Shown: positions 57,693 to 64,000 of the stretch, piece by piece
Numbering within the stretch: the first letter of the stretch is position 1
How the letters are laid out: every line of letters begins with the position of its first letter
Made by a program: the position numbers and the translations under genes
The notes under the pieces: generated by a model
Told to the model about the DNA's origin: nothing
What the model saw: the letters and a program-made list of their open reading frames with translations, nothing else
Databases searched by the model: none
NCBI GenBank assembly: GCA_027625915.1
Contig: JANTQA010000070.1
Span: forward strand, 7,941,001-8,005,000
Reading direction: 5' to 3'
Length of the DNA: 64,000 nucleotides
From: Anaeramoeba flamelloides
Taxonomy: Eukaryota; Metamonada; Anaeramoebidae

Positions 57693-60506
57693 AATTATTG
57701 TTGATAGTTTCTTCTAAATGTGAATTTTTTTCATATCCCCATAAATAACTTGATTTTGGTGACTTGATAGCAGAATTAAAATAACTATTAGTTTGATTAT
57801 CTTTTATTTATATAATATAATAAAAAAATAAAATAAAAAAAATAAAATGAGAAAAATAATTCTAATTCCATATCTATGAATCTTTGATCGGTTTAATTAA
57901 AGCCATTTAAAAAAAGTTAGTAATAAAAGTTTTGAAAAGTGTTACTCAAACTATTTGATTTACTAATTTCATCAGTTTGAGTAGCACTTTTCAAAACTTA
58001 TTGTAAACTTCTTTTTAAGATAACTTTAATTTAACCAATAAAATGATATTTCTTTGATTCGGTTTTAGATCAAACCTGTTCGTTTAATAATAAAAAAAAA
58101 TTATTTTTTTGGGAATAAGTAGTAATAAAAGTAGAAGATAAGGAGAACAGTTTCCCACATTTATTTTACGAATATCAGTACAATCCAAAAGAATCATTGT
58201 TTTGATTAGAGCCATTTTAAAAGGGTGAAGACAAAGGATTTTAAAGACTGTTTTATCAAATTATTCTTTTTGAGGTTTTTAAACTGTTTTCGAGATATTT
58301 TGGAAAATTACTTTTCTTCACTTTTTTGAAATGTGTTTCAGGATTTTTATTAACTTAAAATTATTCTTCCATATATGTTAATTAGTCTTAGAAAATTAAC
58401 TTTTTCTTCTTCAGCTACGCGAGAAATTAATTTGAATATTATAGATCATTTAAATTGGCCTTTATTTTTACAAATTCACCCAAAATTTGAGTGGAAAGAG
58501 TTTATTTTCAAAGTGTTATACGACATACGCAAAACAATTATTTCATATTAATGAAAATACTTGTTTAATGATGACTCTTATTTTCAAATTAACGAAAAAT
58601 TTAGTTCAATCCCAAACACTCACTAATGAATAGCAAAATTGTAGAAAAAATTTATTAATTTTTTGATCAATTTTGAAAGATCTTGTTCTTTTTTCTCCTA
58701 TTTTTTCGAGTGACTAAAAAATTTGTGAGAAATCAAAATAATATTCTTTTTCATTTACTAGTATTTTTGGATTAAATGGGAAAAAATTCACTCCTGTTTT
58801 TATTTTTATTTTTCTTTATTTACAAACAATCTAAATTTGAAAATTACAATTTAACTTTAGTTCGCTCATTGTTTTTTCAGAATTCCAGATATATGTTAAT
58901 ACACATTCGTTCTTTGTTGTTTTTTATTAAGAATTTTCAATTTAAAACTACAACTTGAGAAAAAAAAAAAACAGAAGATCAAGTGAAATTGTTTTCCCAT
59001 TGGATCTGAATTTAACTATATTGATTGGAAAATTAAAATTCATTTTTTAATTAAAAACTTCAATTCAAAATTTGTTACAATAGAATACTTTTGAACCAAT
59101 ATGACTCAGCATGCTATTCGGAAAAAGAAGATCAAAACAAAATAGCCACCAATGGCCCAAACATAGACAAACTCATTTGAATCAAAATGATTTCAGGTTT
59201 CTCACAACAATTATTTTTAGCTGCTTTATTTTTTCCTCTTTTTTTATATCAATTTTTTCTGAACTTTGGTTATTAAGTATTTGGTTTGTGTTGGCTTATT
59301 TTTACGGATTTAGTTTTGAAAAAACTTTTTATCTGTAAAAGTGGAAATTTTGAAGTGACTCGATTACTAAGTTCTAATTCAAAGATTGTATAAACTAGAA
59401 ATTCGTTAGGAGTATTTTAAACTTGTTTTAGTTTTCTAAAATAAGGTTGAAAATAGTCGAAAAAATCTGAAGAATAAATAAAATTTTGGTTTATTTTTCT
59501 TTCTTTCATTTTTTAAATAAGATTAAAGGTTCAAGGTTGTTTGTTAATACAGACTCTCTGAAATTACTAAAAGTGAGATTCTCTGAAAAATAAAAATGTT
59601 TTTGCAAATTTTTTCTTTTTGTTTTTGGGATCCAAAATTCCAAATCAAAAAAAGATCAGATCTTTTTGACTAAAAATATAATTTGTAAAAATGAACTCTT
59701 TTTAAAAATGATAAATCATTGCCCTAAAGCCGAGAAAGAAGCTTTTTTTATCAAGTTTAAATTGAGTTATTTTGAAAATAAGTGCTCTGTTATCTTTGTT
59801 GGTTTTGAATTGTTCAAGAGATTAGTAACTCTTATTTATTTTTTTAATCTAAACATTAAAAAGTGGAAACAAAAAAAAAAAATGAAAAGGAAGAATTTTA
59901 CTTTTTTTTTACTAAAAATGAAAAATTAAGAAGATTGAAATTTGAAATAAATTGTTCTTGAAATTACATTATTGTTGTTTAATCCAAACAGGATTTTGAG
60001 AAAAGAAAATAAAAATCAAAAAACAAAAAAAAATATAAAAAAAAATTTACTTGAATTGATACTGTTTTGCTTATAATGTGTTTTTGACGTATTAGAATTT
60101 TGAAGTTCTTTGAAACTTGACGAATTTTTGAAATTACTGAATGGTGGAATTTCCCAAGACTTTGTAAGATTTTGAAAGTGGAAGAAACAAAAAAAATTAC
60201 AAAAAAAAAAAAAAAAAAAAAAAAAAAAGAAAAATAGAAAAATAGAAAAATAAGGAAACAAGAAAAACATAAAGAAACAAAAAAAAAAAAAGTTACTAAA
60301 TTTTTGATATGTTTAGGTTTTTTTCTAAATTGTGTAGATTTTGTATTGTTTAGGGTTGTTTGAGAAGTTTTGTTTTTTGGTTCTGGAGGGACAAAAAATT
60401 GTGCAAATTTTGTATCATAAGCAAAAATACCTTGAGTTGAAGAAACATTTGGCTGTTCAGATATTTTTGTTGTTTTTGTTATTTGTTGGTTGTTATTAAC
60501 ATTCAT
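54578..60506 (-). CDS. Pumilio/Puf-family RNA-binding protein
   Basis: Five minus-strand exons (60506-60297, 60159-60051, 57800-56536, 55948-55511, 55279-54578) join in phase to give 907 residues. The N-terminal half is low-complexity, with an Asn-rich tract at about residues 143-230 and Gln/Asn/Lys-rich sequence after it. The C-terminal Puf domain (from about residue 545) shows eight repeats: DQFGCRFLQK, DPFGNYLIQK, NQYGTRAVQK, DSNGNHILQK, HKHGCCVMQR, DRYANYVIQY, QKFSSNVVEK and DRYANYVIQT. The GTRA and HGCC forms of repeats 3 and 5 resemble the yeast Puf4/Puf5 type. Puf proteins bind UGUA-containing 3' UTRs in the cytoplasm and repress or localise mRNAs. The join of exons 2 and 3 across 2.25 kb rests on phase only. 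The intron inside the Puf domain has a weak donor (GTTTTT). Confidence 0.88.
55281..55322 (+). repeat. TTTTTTA heptamer tandem repeat in a Puf intron
   Basis: Six units of TTTTTTA lie just before the acceptor, which reads as an A-rich (TAAAAAA)n tract on the gene's strand, inside the 231-nt intron of the Puf gene. Confidence 0.85.
57620..57692 (-). repeat. (AAC)n trinucleotide repeat encoding poly-Asn
   Basis: Pure GTT on the plus strand, read as AAC (Asn) in the Puf gene. It is flanked by mixed AAT/AAC/TAT codons out to about 57430. The plus-strand Val/Ile frame across it is a shadow. Confidence 0.95.
57890..58036. repeat. 147-bp hairpin element in Puf intron
   Basis: GGTTTAATTAAAG at the left is opposed by CTTTAATTTAACC at the right. 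The inner segments TTTTGAAAAGTGxTACTCAAAC and GTTTGAGTAGCACTTTTCAAAA are nearly perfectly complementary. No target duplication is evident. Confidence 0.75.
59515..59672 (+). repeat. Dispersed repeat R7, copy 1
   Basis: Matches 63795-63960 collinearly: AATAAGATTxAAxxTTCAAxGTT, ACTCTCxGAAATTACTxAAAGTGxGATT and GATCTTTTxAxxxA. Confidence 0.6.
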
Positions 60507-61790
60507 ATTTAAAATTACAATAGAAATACAATAAATAAAAAGAGAAAAGAAAAAAAAAAAAATGAAAAAAATGAACGAACAACAAAAAATAAGTTGTGTG
60601 TGGAGTGAGTTTAAACAACTTCAAGGTAGTTTATATTGCTAGTTGACTTTAATCGAAAAATTGAAGAAAATACTTTTTATTCTGATTTTTTTAAGAATAA
60701 ACATTTTCATTCAAAAGAACAAATTGTAGTGGTTTTATTTCCCCTTGTTTTAAATTTCAAAACAGTGTAAAATCTTGATTCCTTTTTCACAATAAGTAAA
60801 TAAAAGTTATGTTCAGTAAATAATTCTTTATGACCGTTTTTGAGAAGCGAAATTCATTTTAGCTTTCAAACCAATACTGTTAGTCACCTATTTAAGTAAA
60901 TAAAAAGACTTTATTTCAAAGCCAAAGTCTAAAATTAAATATTTCTCTCGAACAGAATTGACAAAAACACTGAGAATAGATAACACCAATAGAAGTTGTT
61001 TCTCAAAAACAATTCTTTTGATTTTTTTCAAAGAAAGAAAAGGTGTAATAAATACTCAGAAAACTGAGACAATCAAAATAAAAATTGTAAAACTCTCATA
61101 ATTTTAAGACTTTCTGATAAAAATCCATTCACAAAAAAGTTAGAAACCAAAAAAGTAACACACTGACAAACTGTTTCGAAAGTGATTGAATTTTCAATTG
61201 AAATATGCTTTTGGTTACAAATCCTCTGTTTTTGAAAAAAATATACTTACAACTGTGATCTGCTTTCAAAAATCTTTTGTACTGTGATTGTTAAAATTAG
61301 CTTTTTTGTTTGAAATTCTTTTTCTGATTAAATAATACACCTTTATGGACTTTTCGTTTAGAACTTTTTCAAATGAAAATCACAATTATTAAAAGAGACT
61401 ACAAAATACCTTGAGCCTAAATAATTTGATCAGAGAAGTATAAGGAAATAGTTAATTAAAAAAAAATCTCCAAGTAAATTTAATAGCAAATTCAAAAAAC
61501 TTTTACCTTGTCTTGAAATTGAAAAACCAAGAAAAAATCTGATTACTATAAAACCAAACTAACTTTTAATGTAATTTTCCGAAACGAATTAGTGTTTTTA
61601 AAAGAATGATGCATTTTTCTCATTTTTTAAAAGTCTAAAATCCAACATTTTTCGAAATTATTTAAAGAAAAAATTATTTTTTTTGTAAAAAGAAAGAGAA
61701 GAAATCTTAATAACTGTAATGGATTTGTTCAAAACACACACCTAAAAATAAAACCACTAAGTTCTAAAAAAACTGAGTATAAAAAAAATA

Positions 61791-62829
61791 CAGTTTGTTC
61801 CATAACCCGTGTCAACTTCAATAAATATTTTTAACTCGACCTTTTTTGTGGTTTTTTAAAAAAGTGTTTTTAAGTGTTGTTTTCCGACTTTTTTATTATT
61901 GTTTACTTGTTTTTAATTGTAGTTTAAATGAAAAATTATCAAGAGTGTCTTTGTTTTTAAAAGAAAAGTCTGTCTTGTTCATAATATTGTCCTTTTCGAA
62001 GTCATAAAAGAAATTTTTTTTCAAAGTATCAAAGAAATATTTTTTCTTCTAATTGAATGAAAAATTGAAAGATCTTATCATAGTCAATGAAAATTGAGCT
62101 TTTTAGTGGCTTAATTTCCTCTCATTAAGAAAATTGTTGAAAATGAATTGATTTTTAAATAATTTGGTCATTGGCCATGTTCTTGTAGAATTTTAATAAG
62201 AACAAAATATTGGCAAATTAAATTTTTGATTCAATATGAAATATTCTTAATTGAGGATTTATATCTCATCCAATAAATGAAAAAAAAGAATGAAAACAAA
62301 TAAATAAAGTCAACCAATTACAAGATATGATTTGAAGACAATCGACTTGAGGAAAAAAGTAAATTGAAATGAATTTTTTTTCTTTTCTTGATCAATAAAA
62401 CCATGAAAAATTTATATCTCATTTTTTTGATAGTGTCGAGGTACTAGTCAAAAAGTTTTTAAGAAACTGTTTTTATCCTTTTTATTGTTTATTTTTGTTT
62501 TTAATCAAATTGAAAGATATAGTTATTGTGGATTTTTGTATTGGTTTGTTCAAATTTTGTTGAATAAGATCTCTTTTATGAGGAGACTGGAATTGAAGGT
62601 TGTAGAAAAACATTCTGATAAAATGATATATTGTACATATTGTTTGATTTGAAAGCAAGGTTAAACTGAACTATATTTTTTCAAAAACACAAAATAAAAA
62701 CCAAGACCCACAGTTAAAAAAAAAAAAAAAACATATAAAAAAAAAAAAACAACAGTTATTTCAAAAAAAAACACTAATAATTTTTAAAAACACAAAAAGG
62801 GACGACGACACGGGTTATTGAACAAACTG
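61791..62829. mobile_element. 1.04-kb mariner-like non-autonomous element
   Basis: Flanked by TA (61789-61790 and 62830-62831). The ends are CAGTTTGTTCCATAACCCGT at the left and its near-exact complement at the right, matching over about 24 bp with one difference and weakly beyond. A TA target and CAGT ends indicate a Tc1/mariner derivative. No DDE/D transposase frame is recognisable in the interior. Confidence 0.75.
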
Positions 62830-63794
62830 TACTTTAATTTCAAAAAAAAAAATACAATAATTCGTTAACCCCTAAAAAATATAATTTTTTGATTCAAAGA
62901 ACAGGCCAATCACATTTTTTCTCTTTATTGAATAAAAAATTTGAGAAAAAGAACCAAACAATCAAATCAAAAATTCTCAAAAAATACCTTTTTTAAAACC
63001 TTGGAAATGCAACATATAATCTAAAGATAGTATTTTGAAATTGATTATTTATAATCAATAACGAATAACCCAATCTTAATTATTTCTCAGCGAGCAATTA
63101 TCAACAGACAGATTAACGGTTTCAATAGACTTTTTAATTACTTCTCAATTTTATAAAGATTTTCAAACAATAAAACAAATTCAAATAAATCAAATTGAAA
63201 TAAAAAAATACAGTCGATCCAAAGTTATCGTGAAAATTTATCAATATCAAATTTTGATGTTGATATAAATTTTTAAAGAGTTCAATATGAGAATAATAAA
63301 GCTCATATTGAAAAAAAAAAAATTCCTAAATGAGCCAATATTTGAGAATTTTTTCTGATTTTCAGAAAATAAATTTTCAGAACCCAAAATGACCCTAAAC
63401 ATCAAAAATTCACTAAGAAACGACAAAAAATTTCCTCTAAAAAAATGAATTTATTTTTCGATCACATTATAACAATATTTTTCATATCAACTCATATATG
63501 AAAAAATATTTTCAATATAAGCTTTCTTATTCTTATATTCTTAGAATTAAAAATCTATAACAACATCAAAATTATATATTGATAAAATTACATGGTAGCC
63601 TTGAAACAGCAGTAATATATATTATCAAATAACCGATTTTAATACAAACAATTCCTTGTTTATATTCTTAATATTTAAAAAGGAATATTGCTTAGTCTTT
63701 TAAATTTCAAAAAAGGTCATAAATATTTGTGAATAAAATCAAAGATCAATTTTTTTAGATTTTCAAGGATTCAATATTTGATTTATTTTTATGG

Positions 63795-63960
63795 TATTTT
63801 TAAAATAAGATTTAAAATTCAATGTTATTTGTTCATACAAACTCTCAGAAATTACTCAAAGTGGGATTTCTTTAAACTAAATTTTTTTGGCAAATTTTTC
63901 GTTTTTTAATTAGATCTAAAAATACTAAAAAAGGATTAGATCTTTTAAGGAATTAGTATC
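63795..63960 (+). repeat. Dispersed repeat R7, copy 2
   Basis: Collinear partner of 59515-59672, near the right edge of the window. It may continue beyond. Confidence 0.55.
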
Positions 63961-64000
63961 TACCAAGGAGAAGCCTAGTAACAAAGTATGTTGTTATTGG

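Larger units (their letters stand above)
57801..60050 (-). other. Long second intron of the Puf gene
   Basis: The donor is GTAAATTTTTTTTT after 60051. The acceptor is ...ATAAATAAAAG before 57800, completing an AAT codon. It contains a 147-bp hairpin (57890-58036) and an R7 repeat copy (59515-59672). Short frames at 58776-58958 and 59111-59338 have no recognised homology. Confidence 0.65.
60507..64000. other. Upstream/intergenic region with no supportable gene
   Basis: Apart from a mariner-like element (61791-62829) and an R7 repeat copy, this is AT-rich DNA without exon-like segments. Part may be the promoter and 5' UTR of the Puf gene. Confidence 0.6.

Noticed and set aside
57394-57717. Plus-strand Val/Ile-rich frame
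   Set aside because: Antisense of the poly-Asn tract of the Puf gene.

Overview
This window is very AT-rich nuclear DNA from a protist. Genes are interrupted by GT-AG introns, the standard stop codons are used, long T and A homopolymer tracts lie between genes, and low-complexity protein tracts are frequent (Asn runs, Lys-Glu runs, Pro-Thr stalks). The mix of a Puf RNA-binding protein, Integrator subunit 3, a CaaX EF-hand protein and a membrane-anchored S41 protease, with kilobases of repeat-filled intergenic DNA, suits a free-living amoeboid or flagellate protist. An Anaeramoeba-like metamonad is my best guess, at low confidence. No rRNA, tRNA, CRISPR, organelle or prokaryotic operon signal was found.

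Layout: (1) 1-1943, minus strand: a Lys/Glu-rich coiled-coil protein running off the left edge. (2) 9229-13019, minus: a three-EF-hand Ca2+ sensor ending in the CaaX box CIIM, rebuilt from four exons with one 2.9 kb intron. (3) 16821-22209, plus: a secreted, membrane-anchored S41-type protease in two exons with a 2.95 kb intron. (4) 27665-28726, plus: an intronless secreted GH130-like beta-propeller glycosidase/phosphorylase. (5) 31830-33042, minus: a KEKE-repeat protein. (6) 36547-39351, plus: a 934-residue protein with acidic and poly-Lys tracts and possible PH-like modules. (7) 42291-51694, plus: Integrator complex subunit 3, rebuilt from six exons. (8) 54578-60506, minus: a Pumilio/Puf protein with eight repeats, rebuilt from five exons.

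The intergenic DNA and the long introns are dense with non-autonomous DNA elements. These include a Tourist-like MITE in three copies (15589, 26745, 35895), each with a TTA/TAA target duplication and each shortly upstream of a plus-strand gene. There are two mariner-like elements flanked by TA (30947-31144 and 61791-62829) and two TTAA-bounded inverted-repeat elements (2284-2846 and 52281-53221). There is a 583-bp terminal-inverted-repeat element in two copies, long near-perfect hairpins, and several diverged dispersed repeats shared between introns and intergenic DNA.

The introns themselves share an architecture: a T-rich tract directly after the 5' splice site and, usually, an A-rich rather than pyrimidine-rich 3' end. 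The genes are functionally unrelated housekeeping or secreted-protein genes, and no operon-like cooperation is visible.
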